DNA of 5,774 nt from Pseudomonadota bacterium (GTDB lineage: Bacteria; Pseudomonadota; Alphaproteobacteria; Rickettsiales; SXRF01). The DNA is taken from the NCBI GenBank assembly GCA_028873275.1, contig JAGWLJ010000103.1, positions 1 through 5,774 on the forward strand, given 5' to 3'. Of this stretch, positions 1 to 5,774 are shown piece by piece. The position numbers and the translations under genes are program-made. A model generated the notes under the pieces. It worked only from the letters and a program-made list of their open reading frames with translations. It had not been told where the DNA came from and searched no databases. Position 1 is the first letter of the stretch. Each line of letters starts with the position of its first letter.

Positions 1-605
1 CGTCGCTTGGTATCTGGCAGATCGAGCGTTTGCAATGGAAAAACGCCCTGATCGAGGATATCAAAGAGGCGCAGGCCAAACCGGCGCTGGGAACGTTGCC
101 GCAAGATTTAAACGGGCTGGATTACCGCAACGTCGTGCTGACCGGCAGCTTTATCCATGACAAAACCCTGCGCATGGCAGGGGCGAGGGAAGGGGAGGGC
201 AGCGGTTTTTTTCTGCTGACGCCATTCAGGCTGGAGGATGACGGCCGCATTATTCTCGTTAATCGCGGTTTCGCGCCGCCGGATAAGGAAAGCCGCCCGC
301 AGGGGGTGCAGACTATCACCGGCATCATCCGCCCGGCTCGGGTGAAACGTCTTTTTTCCCTGCAAAATCACCCGGAGAAGAATTTGTGGTTCTATGAGGA
401 TATCCCGGCCATGTCCGAGGCCACCGGTTTGGCGCTTACTCCCGTGGTCGTCGAAGCGGTAGGCCCCGCCCAGCCCGGCGTATACCCCATTCCCGGCGAC
501 GGCAAAATCCGCCTGCGCAACGACCACCTGGGCTATGCCGTGACGTGGTTCTCCCTGGCGATTATCGCGATGGTGATGTTTGGGATGTATTATCGGAAGG
601 CATAA
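1..605 (+). CDS. SURF1 family cytochrome c oxidase assembly protein (5'-truncated by window edge)
   Basis: This is the C-terminal 200 residues of a SURF1/Shy1-type inner-membrane protein; the family helps assemble the haem a centre of cytochrome c oxidase. The reading frame is open from the left edge, and the first complete codon is at base 3. The visible part begins SLGIWQIERLQWK, matching the family's N-terminal signature (LGxWQ..RL.WK) that follows the first membrane helix. That helix and about 30 residues are therefore outside the window. The TTG at base 30 is an internal leucine codon, not a start. Further family marks are ILVNRGFAP near the middle and, at the C-terminus, NDHLGYAVTWFSLAII, where the conserved HLGYA.TW motif runs into the second membrane helix and a short basic tail ending at TAA 603-605. 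The family often has Trp where this protein has Phe in NRGF. Its position ahead of thrC fits the end of an alphaproteobacterial cox cluster. The 3' end overlaps a convergent gene by 44 bases. The identification is firm; only the start is missing. Confidence 0.94.
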   Translation, partial: SLGIWQIERLQWKNALIEDIKEAQAKPALGTLPQDLNGLDYRNVVLTGSFIHDKTLRMAGAREGEGSGFFLLTPFRLEDDGRIILVNRGFAPPDKESRPQGVQTITGIIRPARVKRLFSLQNHPEKNLWFYEDIPAMSEATGLALTPVVVEAVGPAQPGVYPIPGDGKIRLRNDHLGYAVTWFSLAIIAMVMFGMYYRKA

Positions 606-1311
606 ATATTTCATCGCGCAGCCTGCGCTTGTCAGCTATGGCAAAATAGGCTTGTTCGAGAATGCTTACAATGTGCCCGTCCTTTTTTCCGCGAACGCGC
701 GCCTTGAACGCTTTATCAAAGGCTTCGAGCAATGTATCTCTATCGCATGCCAATAAGGAGCTTTTTATAGCCTCTCGCTGATCACTTTCTAGTGATTCTT
801 TTAATTCCAGCCGGGGATGCTTCCATTCCAGAATATTCTTTTCTCCGAGTCCTGCAGGAGGAGTGAAATTCCACGCACGTGTGGTTTCAAATATTCCCAT
901 GGCCTCGTGTCCGTAAGGTAGCGGCCGAGCATCGGATGCGCGCTGGGCGAGTTTATGCCATTGCTCCATTTCCTCACGTGTAATGCTATAGGTAATCTCC
1001 TGTTTTCTAATGTGGTCAGGCGCCTTTCCGGAAAATAATAGAGCGCTTAAGGCAGCTTGCGCTTTCCCGATATCCTGATCCTGCTTAACCTTGAAGGTGA
1101 TTTTTATGGGTTGTCCGCCGCGGAAATACTCATCAAAAAGCGATTTGTGGGTATTATCGAGTGCGGTATAGGCGGTTTGGATTTTCTTACCCATCTCGGC
1201 AAAAACCTCTTCGAATGCCTGCCGTTCTTCTCTAGTAAGGGGAATGGCCGAAGCGGAATCGGCAGTGGGCGCTGACGCTTTTTCTTTGATGAAGCGGTTC
1301 CAAAGTGCCAT
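562..1311 (-). CDS. Uncharacterised 249-residue soluble protein, convergent with SURF1
   Basis: I do not recognise this protein. It reads from ATG at 1311 to TAA at 564-562. There is no signal peptide or membrane segment; it is hydrophilic, charged and probably cytoplasmic. After a short basic start and an Ala/Ser/Pro-rich linker (about residues 11-25) comes a helical Glu/Lys-rich stretch (26-62). A strand-like KITFKVKQDQD (70-80) and a central region follow, with a second strand-like segment, ITYSITREEMEQW (106-118), and GIFETTRAWNFTPPAGLG (139-156). The last part (170-235) looks helical and highly charged. The final 14 residues (FMPSDNTSQTSPSR) are low in complexity and encoded inside the SURF1 overlap, so the tail may be a late extension. 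A purine-rich AAGAAAGA just upstream is only a weak ribosome-binding site. The gene looks AT-richer than thrC (some 60-base lines are near 40-50% GC), which suggests a lineage-specific or acquired gene. The long open frame, the divergent promoter region and the lack of a credible rival on the other strand support it being real. Confidence 0.72.
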   Translation of the reverse strand: MALWNRFIKEKASAPTADSASAIPLTREERQAFEEVFAEMGKKIQTAYTALDNTHKSLFDEYFRGGQPIKITFKVKQDQDIGKAQAALSALLFSGKAPDHIRKQEITYSITREEMEQWHKLAQRASDARPLPYGHEAMGIFETTRAWNFTPPAGLGEKNILEWKHPRLELKESLESDQREAIKSSLLACDRDTLLEAFDKAFKARVRGKKDGHIVSILEQAYFAIADKRRLRDEIFMPSDNTSQTSPSR

Positions 1312-1336
1312 GATCTTTCTTGCCTCTGCTCAAAAT

Positions 1337-1364
1337 CTTACATTAAACTGTACCCTATTATAAT
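1337..1364 (+). promoter_or_regulatory. Probable sigma70-type promoter for thrC
   Basis: A -35-like CTTACA (1337-1342, four of six bases matching TTGACA) is followed after 16 bases by a perfect -10 TATAAT (1359-1364). Transcription would start near 1371, leaving a leader of only about 23 bases before the TTG start at 1394, too short for an attenuator or riboswitch. The surroundings are strongly AT-rich compared with the flanking genes. This is a prediction from sequence match only. Confidence 0.6.
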
Positions 1365-1385
1365 AAAAACAAAATTTTTAAAAAG
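1357..1385 (-). promoter_or_regulatory. Possible minus-strand promoter for the unknown gene, sharing the palindromic -10
   Basis: Bases 1356-1365 read TATTATAATA, a perfect palindrome, so the minus strand also carries TATAAT (complement of 1357-1362). It points toward the gene starting at 1311 and would give a leader of roughly 40 bases. Upstream on that strand there is no good -35, only a T-rich run (complement of about 1379-1385) next to a second palindrome, TTTTTAAAAA (1375-1384). It may be a weak promoter that leans on the -10. Confidence 0.35.
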
Positions 1386-1387
1386 GA
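1383..1387 (+). promoter_or_regulatory. Ribosome-binding site that fixes the TTG start of thrC
   Basis: AAGGA ends six bases before TTG at 1394, a normal Shine-Dalgarno spacing. No ATG or GTG nearby in this frame gives the expected threonine synthase N-terminus. Starting at the TTG gives (M)AISYLSTRG, which matches the usual beginning of the family (M.Y.STRG). The site therefore decides the start. Confidence 0.75.
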
Positions 1388-1393
1388 TTAAGA

Positions 1394-2782
1394 TTGGCTA
1401 TTTCTTACCTCTCCACCCGCGGTGCGCCGACGCCGCTTACTTTCAGAGAAGTCGTACTGGCCGGCTTGGCTTCCGATGGGGGGCTTTATGTGCCCGATCA
1501 TATCCCCGAATTTTCCATGGCAGAAATTGCCGCTATGCAGGCGCTGTCCTACCCGGAGCTGGCCTTTGCCATTATTTCCCGCTTCGCCGAGGGCATCGCG
1601 CCGGAAGCCTTGGAGGCGATGATAGCCGATGCCTATAAGCCGTTCTCTCATGCCGCTGTTGCGCCGCTCAAGCAGCTCGATTCGCAGACTTTCCTGCTGG
1701 AGCTATTCCACGGTCCCACGCTGGCCTTCAAGGATTTTGCTTTGCAGTTCCTGGGTAGGCTGCTCGAGCATATTATTGGAAAAGACGAGCGGCTGACTGT
1801 CATCGGCGCCACCTCCGGCGATACCGGTTCGGCAGCCATCGCCGGCTGTGCCGGCCGCGCCAATATGGATATTTTTATTTTGCATCCGGCCGGCCGCGTC
1901 TCCGAGGTGCAGCGGCGGCAGATGACCACGGTGCCGGATAAGAATGTCCATAACATCGCCGTCAAAGGCACGTTCGACGATTGCCAGAACATCGTCAAAG
2001 CCCTGTTCGCCGATGCTGAGTTCCGTCAGAATCACCGCCTGACTGCCGTCAATTCCATCAACTGGGCACGCATCCTGGCGCAGATCGTCTATTATTTTTA
2101 TGCCGCGCTCCGCCTGGGCGCGCCGGCGCGGGCAGTCAGTTTCGCTGTGCCGACTGGCAATTTTGGCGATATCTACGCCGGCTATATGGCGCGCCGCATG
2201 GGTCTGCCCATCGACCAGCTGATCATCGCCACCAACCGCAACGACATTCTCACCCGCTGTCTCGATACCGGCACCTACGGGATGGGCGAAGTGGCGCAGA
2301 CCCTGTCCCCCAGCATGGACATCCAGGTATCGAGCAATTTCGAGCGGCTGCTGTTCGATCTCTATAACCATGACGGCAAGGCCATCGCGGCGATGCTGGA
2401 GGGGTTCCGCAGGGACAGGAAGCTCGCCCTGTCGCCGCTGGCCTGGAACCGGTTGAAGGCGCAGTTTACCGCCGGGGCGGTCAGCGACGAAGATACTAAA
2501 AAAACCATCGCCGACACGTACCGCGCCACCGGAGAATTGCTCGATCCGCACACCGCCGTCGGGCTTGCCGCCGGGCAGCGCTGCCGTCGCGACACCTCGG
2601 CGCCGCTGGTCGTGCTGGCCACCGCTCATCCGGCCAAATTCCCCGACGCCGTGCGTGCCGCCACCGGCGTCCATCCGCCGCTGCCCGCGCATCTGGCCGA
2701 TCTGCTGCAGAGGAATGAGTGCTTTGAGGTATTGGACAATGACATCACAGCCATCCGCCGCTTTATCGACGCTCGGCGCTGA
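1394..2782 (+). CDS. thrC: Threonine synthase (PLP-dependent)
   Basis: Threonine synthase converts O-phospho-L-homoserine and water to L-threonine and phosphate, the last step of threonine synthesis from aspartate, in the cytoplasm. The protein has 462 residues, full length for the bacterial long form. The N-terminal domain carries STRG (7-10) and DGGLYVP (28-34). The PLP Schiff-base lysine is K113 in HGPTLAFKDFALQF (106-119). GATSGDTGSAA (138-148) and SINWAR (221-226) are typical active-site segments, and the glycine-rich PLP phosphate loop is VPTGNFGD (252-259). The C-terminal part includes LATAHPAKFPDAV and ends with TGA. It starts at TTG 1394, behind a good AAGGA. No key residue is missing. 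The gene lies downstream of SURF1, as in other alphaproteobacteria, but an opposing gene separates them, so it probably has its own promoter in the 82-base gap. Downstream it meets aatA tail to tail after 39 bases. I see no clear hairpin terminator in that gap. Confidence 0.97.
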   Translation: MAISYLSTRGAPTPLTFREVVLAGLASDGGLYVPDHIPEFSMAEIAAMQALSYPELAFAIISRFAEGIAPEALEAMIADAYKPFSHAAVAPLKQLDSQTFLLELFHGPTLAFKDFALQFLGRLLEHIIGKDERLTVIGATSGDTGSAAIAGCAGRANMDIFILHPAGRVSEVQRRQMTTVPDKNVHNIAVKGTFDDCQNIVKALFADAEFRQNHRLTAVNSINWARILAQIVYYFYAALRLGAPARAVSFAVPTGNFGDIYAGYMARRMGLPIDQLIIATNRNDILTRCLDTGTYGMGEVAQTLSPSMDIQVSSNFERLLFDLYNHDGKAIAAMLEGFRRDRKLALSPLAWNRLKAQFTAGAVSDEDTKKTIADTYRATGELLDPHTAVGLAAGQRCRRDTSAPLVVLATAHPAKFPDAVRAATGVHPPLPAHLADLLQRNECFEVLDNDITAIRRFIDARR

Positions 2783-2821
2783 TATCGTTATGTTACGGTA
2801 TTGGAGTAGATCGCAAAACGC

Positions 2822-4024
2822 TTAACGTAATTCAGCGCACGCCTTGCCGATGCGCGCCACCGCCTCCGTCAGCAGTTTTTCCGATGTGGCGTAGGAGATG
2901 CGGAAATAGCCTTCCATGCCGAAGGCGCTGCCGGCGACCGCCGCTACCAGCGCATGCTCCAGCAGATAATCGCAGAAATCCATGCTGCCCCCAATCAGCT
3001 TTCCTCCCGGCGTTTTCTTGCCGATCAGGCCCTGCATGCCGGGGAACACGTAAAACGCGCCCTCGGGCTTGAGGCAGCGCAGGCCGGGGATGGCATTAAG
3101 GCCTTCCACGACCAGGTTGCGGCGGTGGGCAAAGCTCTTTCGCCATTCGGGCAGGAAATCCTGCGGGCCGGTCAGTGCCGCCAGCGCCGCCGCCTGGCTG
3201 ATCGAGCAGGGGTTGGAGGTGCTGTGCGACTGGATGTCAGAGATGGCGGCGATCAGCGCCTTGGGTCCGCCGGCATAGCCGATGCGCCAGCCGGTCATGG
3301 CATAGGCCTTGGACACGCCGTTGACGGTCAGCGTGCGCTCATGCAGTCCCGGCTCGACCTGGGCGATGGTGGCAAAGGTAAAACCGTCATAGAGCAGGTG
3401 CTCATAAATATCGTCAGATAAAATACTTACATGCGGATGCTTGAGTAATACATCAGCGATGACGCGTAGGTCTTTCTCGCTGTAGGCGGCACCGGTCGGG
3501 TTGGAGGGGCCATTGAGAATCAGCCATTTGGTTTTTGGGGTGATAGACTTTTCCAGCGCTTGGGCCTTGAGTCGAAAGCCGTCTTTCTCCAGGCACTCGA
3601 CGATGACCGGCGTACCTTCGGCGAATAGCACCATGTCGGGGTAGGATACCCAATAAGGTGCCGGGATAATAACCTCATCTCCGGCATTAAGAGTCGCTAG
3701 CATCGCATTGAAAATAATCTGCTTTGCGCCAGCGCCAACCACAATCTGTGCCGGCGTGTACTCAAGCCCGTTCTCGCGCTTGAACTTGTCGCAGACGGCT
3801 TTCCTCAGCGCCATGGTTCCAGCCACGGGCGTGTATTTGGTTTCGCCGCGGCGGATCGCTTCGATGGCGGCGTTCTTGATGTGATCGGGCGTATCGAAAT
3901 CCGGCTCGCCGGCCCCCAGGCCGATGACATCCTTGCCGGCGGCTTTGAGTTCGGCGGCTTTGGCGGTGACAGCGAGGGTAGGTGAGGGTTTAACCCGGGA
4001 GAGGCGGGAGGCGATAAGTGACAT
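2822..4024 (-). CDS. aatA: Aspartate aminotransferase, class I subgroup 1b (AatA-like)
   Basis: This is a complete 400-residue fold-type I PLP aminotransferase. The expected main reaction is reversible amino transfer between aspartate/2-oxoglutarate and oxaloacetate/glutamate, in the cytoplasm. Visible marks in order are GLGAGEPDFDTP (35-46), the 1b opening with YTPVAGT (64-70), VGAGAKQ (96-102, PLP phosphate region), PAPYWVSYPD (121-130, with the ring-stacking aromatic), NGPSNPTG (171-178, with the cofactor-contacting N175) and SDDIYEHL (203-210, D204 and Y207). NGVSKAYAMTGWRIGY (235-250) holds the Schiff-base lysine K239 and phosphate-binding arginine R247. FRIS (374-377) holds the substrate carboxylate arginine R375. 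Many relatives have Ser rather than Gly in N-G-PSNPTG, a minor change. Related 1b enzymes in alphaproteobacteria can also transaminate prephenate, and sequence reading cannot exclude that here. ATG at 4024 has only a weak GGAA upstream. It is probably the last gene of the ychF operon, 35 bases behind the FKBP-like gene, and ends facing thrC. Confidence 0.95.
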   Translation of the reverse strand: MSLIASRLSRVKPSPTLAVTAKAAELKAAGKDVIGLGAGEPDFDTPDHIKNAAIEAIRRGETKYTPVAGTMALRKAVCDKFKRENGLEYTPAQIVVGAGAKQIIFNAMLATLNAGDEVIIPAPYWVSYPDMVLFAEGTPVIVECLEKDGFRLKAQALEKSITPKTKWLILNGPSNPTGAAYSEKDLRVIADVLLKHPHVSILSDDIYEHLLYDGFTFATIAQVEPGLHERTLTVNGVSKAYAMTGWRIGYAGGPKALIAAISDIQSHSTSNPCSISQAAALAALTGPQDFLPEWRKSFAHRRNLVVEGLNAIPGLRCLKPEGAFYVFPGMQGLIGKKTPGGKLIGGSMDFCDYLLEHALVAAVAGSAFGMEGYFRISYATSEKLLTEAVARIGKACAELR

Positions 4025-4059
4025 GTTTTTTCCGATTACAATGACGAAGGCTTCTGTAC

Positions 4060-4914
4060 TTAAGGCACTCCCTCTACATCCACAAGCACTGTTTGGTTTT
4101 TCGGGAAGGGAAAATCCGTGGCAGGCGCATTGCCATTCATGGTTTTCTGGAAGGCCGGCGGCACGATCAGCGTGCGTGTGCCGCCGGCGGGCATGCCGAT
4201 GACACCTTGCTCAAGTCCAAGGAAGACCTCCGATTTTCCGGGAGTGAGGTCCAGAGGCTTCTGGTCTTTGGTAGAAAACAGCTTTTTGCCGTCTACGCTC
4301 CACAGCGTGACATGCACATGCGCGGTCTCGCCGCAGGCGATGGCAGGACCGGTAGCGGCCGACCCGGAAATAATGCGGTAATGGCTGGCGGCGGCATCGG
4401 GGAGGTAAGGTGTGGCGCTGGTCAGCCACACTTCGAAACGCACGGAAATAGTCGATGGCGGCAATTTCAGGCCGGAGGCCATACTAGCGGGGGCAAACAG
4501 GTTGCGCCGGCCACGCGGCTTCATGCCGATTACTCCCTGCTCAAGCGCCGGAGCGACGCTGTGATCGCCGATGCGGAAAGCCAGCGAGGTATTTTTTCCC
4601 GTGAGAGCCTTATCGTCAGCAAAAGTGTCGAAGGTGATGTTCACCTGCTGCCCGCAGACTGCCGGTTCCCCCTGTCCTGGATCGACATCCTCGGCGCGCA
4701 GCGTGGCGGAAGTCGGAAACATCTTGCTTTTGATGTCTTCGGTATGCAGCAGGTTTTTTGGATTCAGGGCGTGCGAGGCGTTCTGGAAACTCTCATGCAC
4801 TTTGCTGTTGGGCCGCAGGTTGCCGATAACGGCCATGATGGCGAAGCCGATCAACAGCCATTTGATCCAGGACGGCGTGGGCTCGCGGTCGCGCTTGCGG
4901 CGAAAAGGAATCAT
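4060..4914 (-). CDS. Membrane-anchored protein with two degenerate FKBP-type isomerase-like domains
   Basis: The 284-residue protein begins with a basic stretch (RRKRDREP) and one hydrophobic helix (about 16-33, WIKWLLIGFAIMAVIGNL). This predicts the N-terminus inside and the rest in the periplasm. After a linker (34-80) come two FKBP-like domains, about 87-165 and 193-283. Each has a CG opening, a central LEQGVIGM (124-131 and 234-241) corresponding to the FKBP W/L-EEGL.GM segment, a basic turn into a strand ending in a proline-led P-A segment, and a final strand (TISVRFEVWL; QTVLVDVEGV). By eye, residues forming the FKBP12 active site (Tyr26, Phe36/Asp37, Ile56, Trp59, Tyr82) are mostly replaced in both copies. 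A chaperone or protein-binding role therefore seems likelier than strong isomerase activity. The only two cysteines, C87 and C194, sit at equivalent places. ATG 4914 lies 2 bases after the ychF stop with no clear Shine-Dalgarno, suggesting coupled translation. The next Met (27) falls inside the helix, so this start is preferred. Confidence 0.78.
   Translation of the reverse strand: MIPFRRKRDREPTPSWIKWLLIGFAIMAVIGNLRPNSKVHESFQNASHALNPKNLLHTEDIKSKMFPTSATLRAEDVDPGQGEPAVCGQQVNITFDTFADDKALTGKNTSLAFRIGDHSVAPALEQGVIGMKPRGRRNLFAPASMASGLKLPPSTISVRFEVWLTSATPYLPDAAASHYRIISGSAATGPAIACGETAHVHVTLWSVDGKKLFSTKDQKPLDLTPGKSEVFLGLEQGVIGMPAGGTRTLIVPPAFQKTMNGNAPATDFPFPKNQTVLVDVEGVP
4066..4338 (-). other. FKBP-like domain 2 (residues about 193-283)
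   Basis: This is the second copy of the duplication. It starts ACGETAHVHVTLWSVDGKKLF, closer to the FKBP pattern (V.VHYTG...DGK.FD) than domain 1. It continues GLEQGVIGMPAGGTRTLIVPPAF and ends VLVDVEGVP at the stop. Eight residues, LEQGVIGM, are identical to domain 1 but use several different codons, so the duplication is not recent. Confidence 0.68.
4420..4656 (-). other. FKBP-like domain 1 (residues about 87-165)
   Basis: This is the first copy of the internal duplication. It opens with CGQQVNITF and has ALEQGVIGMKPRGRR in the middle, the expected FKBP helix and basic turn, then ASGLKLPPSTISVRFEV as the closing strand. The FKBP tyrosine in VHYTG aligns with a non-aromatic residue, and the AYG motif is reduced to ASG. 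Confidence 0.65.
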
Positions 4915-4916
4915 GC

Positions 4917-5774
4917 TTACGTATTGAATCGGAAGTGCAGCACGTCTCCATCCTGTACCACATACTCCTTGCCTTCCAAGCGGAATTTTCCGGCTTCCTT
5001 GGCTCCCTGCTCGCCGCCGAGGGCGGCGTAATCGTTATAGGAAATGGTTTCAGAGCGGATGAAGCCCTTCTCGAAATCGGTATGGATGACGCCTGCCGCC
5101 TGCGGCGCCGCCGTACCGCGCATGATGGTCCAGGCGCGCGCCTCCTTGGGGCCGACGGTGAAGTAAGTGATCAGGTCGAGCAGCCGATAGCCGGCCTGGA
5201 TAATGCGCGAAAGCCCGGTTTCCCTGAGCCCCAGCGACTCGAGGAATTCCTTTTTCTCCTCGTCACTGGGCAGCATGGCGATTTCCGCCTCGATACGTGC
5301 AGAAATTGCCACGCAGGGCGCGCCGCGCTTTTTTGCCATCTCTTCCACTTTGGCCGAGAGCGCATTGCCGGTGGCCGCTGAATCTTCATCGACATTGCAG
5401 ACATACATGACCGGCTTGGAGGTCAGCAGCTGCAGGGCTTTCAGCGCGCGCGCATCGGCATCGGCAGTGCGGGCGGGTTTTCCCTCGTTCAGCACCTTGA
5501 GCACGCGCTCCATCAGCGCTGCCTGTTCGGCGGCTTCCTTGTCGCCGCCCTTGGCTTTCTTCTGCACATTAGGCAGACGCTTCTCAATGCTCTCCAAGTC
5601 GGCCAGCGCCAGCTCGGTCTCGATGATATCAGCGTCGCGCAACGGATCGATGCTGCCTTCGACATGCGTGATGTCGCCATCCTCGAAGCAGCGCAGCACA
5701 TAAATGATGGCGTCGACTTCGCGGATATGCGACAGGAACTGGTTGCCCAATCCCTCGCCCTTGCTTGCCCCGCG
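4917..5774 (-). CDS. ychF: YchF/Obg-family ATPase (N-terminus beyond window edge)
   Basis: This is the C-terminal 285 or so residues of YchF, a universally conserved P-loop NTPase of the Obg group. The family prefers ATP, binds ribosomes and is tied to oxidative-stress responses. The frame is open to the right edge and begins RGASKGEGLGNQF, which in the family directly follows the G3 motif (DIAGLV). About 80 residues with the P-loop are therefore outside. The TTG at 5750 is the internal leucine of EGLGNQ, not a start. Visible features are REVDAIIYVLRCFED, the helical coiled-coil arm around ETELALADLESIEKR and KKAKGGDKEAAEQ, and the altered G4 motif NVDE (bases 5396-5385), the YchF-type NxxE linked to ATP preference. 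The C-terminal TGS domain (last 85 residues) has RAWTI, APQAAGVIHTDFEKGFIR, GEQGAKEAGKFRLEGKEY and DGDVLHFRFNT. The match to the family is close throughout. The gene is followed after 2 bases by the FKBP-like gene. Confidence 0.97.
   Translation of the reverse strand, partial: RGASKGEGLGNQFLSHIREVDAIIYVLRCFEDGDITHVEGSIDPLRDADIIETELALADLESIEKRLPNVQKKAKGGDKEAAEQAALMERVLKVLNEGKPARTADADARALKALQLLTSKPVMYVCNVDEDSAATGNALSAKVEEMAKKRGAPCVAISARIEAEIAMLPSDEEKKEFLESLGLRETGLSRIIQAGYRLLDLITYFTVGPKEARAWTIMRGTAAPQAAGVIHTDFEKGFIRSETISYNDYAALGGEQGAKEAGKFRLEGKEYVVQDGDVLHFRFNT

Noticed and set aside
30..32. TTG as a possible start of the SURF1 gene
   Set aside because: The frame is open upstream and encodes the conserved GIWQIER motif before it, so this TTG is an internal leucine.
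1312..1393. Threonine leader peptide, attenuator or riboswitch ahead of thrC
   Set aside because: The gap is only 82 bases, with the likely transcription start about 23 bases before the gene. There is no small frame rich in Thr/Ile codons and no folded aptamer-like structure.
1703..2692. Long minus-strand open frame (329 codons) opposite thrC
   Set aside because: It lies wholly antisense to an unmistakable thrC. Its product is rich in Gly/Arg/His/Asp with no motif, typical of a shadow frame in GC-rich coding DNA.
2783..2821. Terminator between the convergent thrC and aatA genes
   Set aside because: I found no stem of useful length followed by a T-run on either strand in these 39 bases.
4093..5031. 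Plus-strand open frame (312 codons) opposite the FKBP-like gene and the ychF end
   Set aside because: It crosses the boundary of two minus-strand genes, one of them certain (ychF). The product shows no domain and no ribosome-binding site was evident.
5203..5703. Ser/Ala-rich plus-strand open frame opposite ychF
   Set aside because: It is antisense to strongly conserved ychF codons, and the low-complexity Ser/Ala composition is what the complement of those codons produces.
5748..5750. TTG (minus strand) as a possible start of ychF
   Set aside because: Upstream codons encode RGASKGEG, a conserved YchF segment, so the gene continues past the window edge.
1..5774. Mobile element, CRISPR array, tRNA or defence system
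   Set aside because: No transposase, integrase, terminal repeats, regularly spaced repeats or tRNA-like structure was seen. Apart from short gaps, the window is filled by the six genes listed.

Overview
The window looks like a chromosomal segment from an alphaproteobacterium of moderately high GC. The main evidence is gene content and order. A SURF1-type cytochrome oxidase assembly gene lies just ahead of threonine synthase, a neighbourhood known at the end of many alphaproteobacterial cox/cta clusters. The aminotransferase is of the short subgroup 1b (AatA) type common in that class. No finer taxonomic placement is possible from this sequence alone.

Layout. (1) 1-605, plus strand: the 3' part of a SURF1 family gene, cut by the left edge. 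(2) 562-1311, minus strand: a complete gene for a 249-residue soluble protein I do not recognise, with a lower-GC look than its neighbours; its last 44 bases overlap the end of SURF1 tail to tail. (3) 1312-1393: an 82-base AT-rich divergent intergenic region with a perfect TATAAT inside a 10-base palindrome, probably promoting thrC rightward and possibly the unknown gene leftward. (4) 1394-2782, plus: full-length threonine synthase with a TTG start. (5) 2822-4024, minus: full-length aspartate-type aminotransferase, convergent with thrC and only 39 bases from it. (6) 4060-4914, minus: a membrane-anchored protein with two degenerate FKBP-like domains. (7) 4917-5774, minus: YchF, an ancient P-loop ATPase/GTPase, missing its N-terminal nucleotide-binding segment beyond the right edge.

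The last three genes run in one direction, with gaps of 2 and 35 bases, and probably form an operon ychF - FKBP-like - aatA. ThrC and AatA belong to the same aspartate-family metabolism: the aminotransferase makes aspartate, and ThrC finishes threonine from it. They are convergent and presumably separately transcribed. SURF1 serves respiratory-chain assembly, and YchF is linked to ribosomes and stress.

Most of the window is housekeeping. I see no mobile element, CRISPR array, RNA gene, phage or defence gene. The least explained items are the unknown gene at 562-1311 and the tandem FKBP-like membrane protein with exactly two cysteines at equivalent places in its two repeats. Neither justifies claiming a new biological system.
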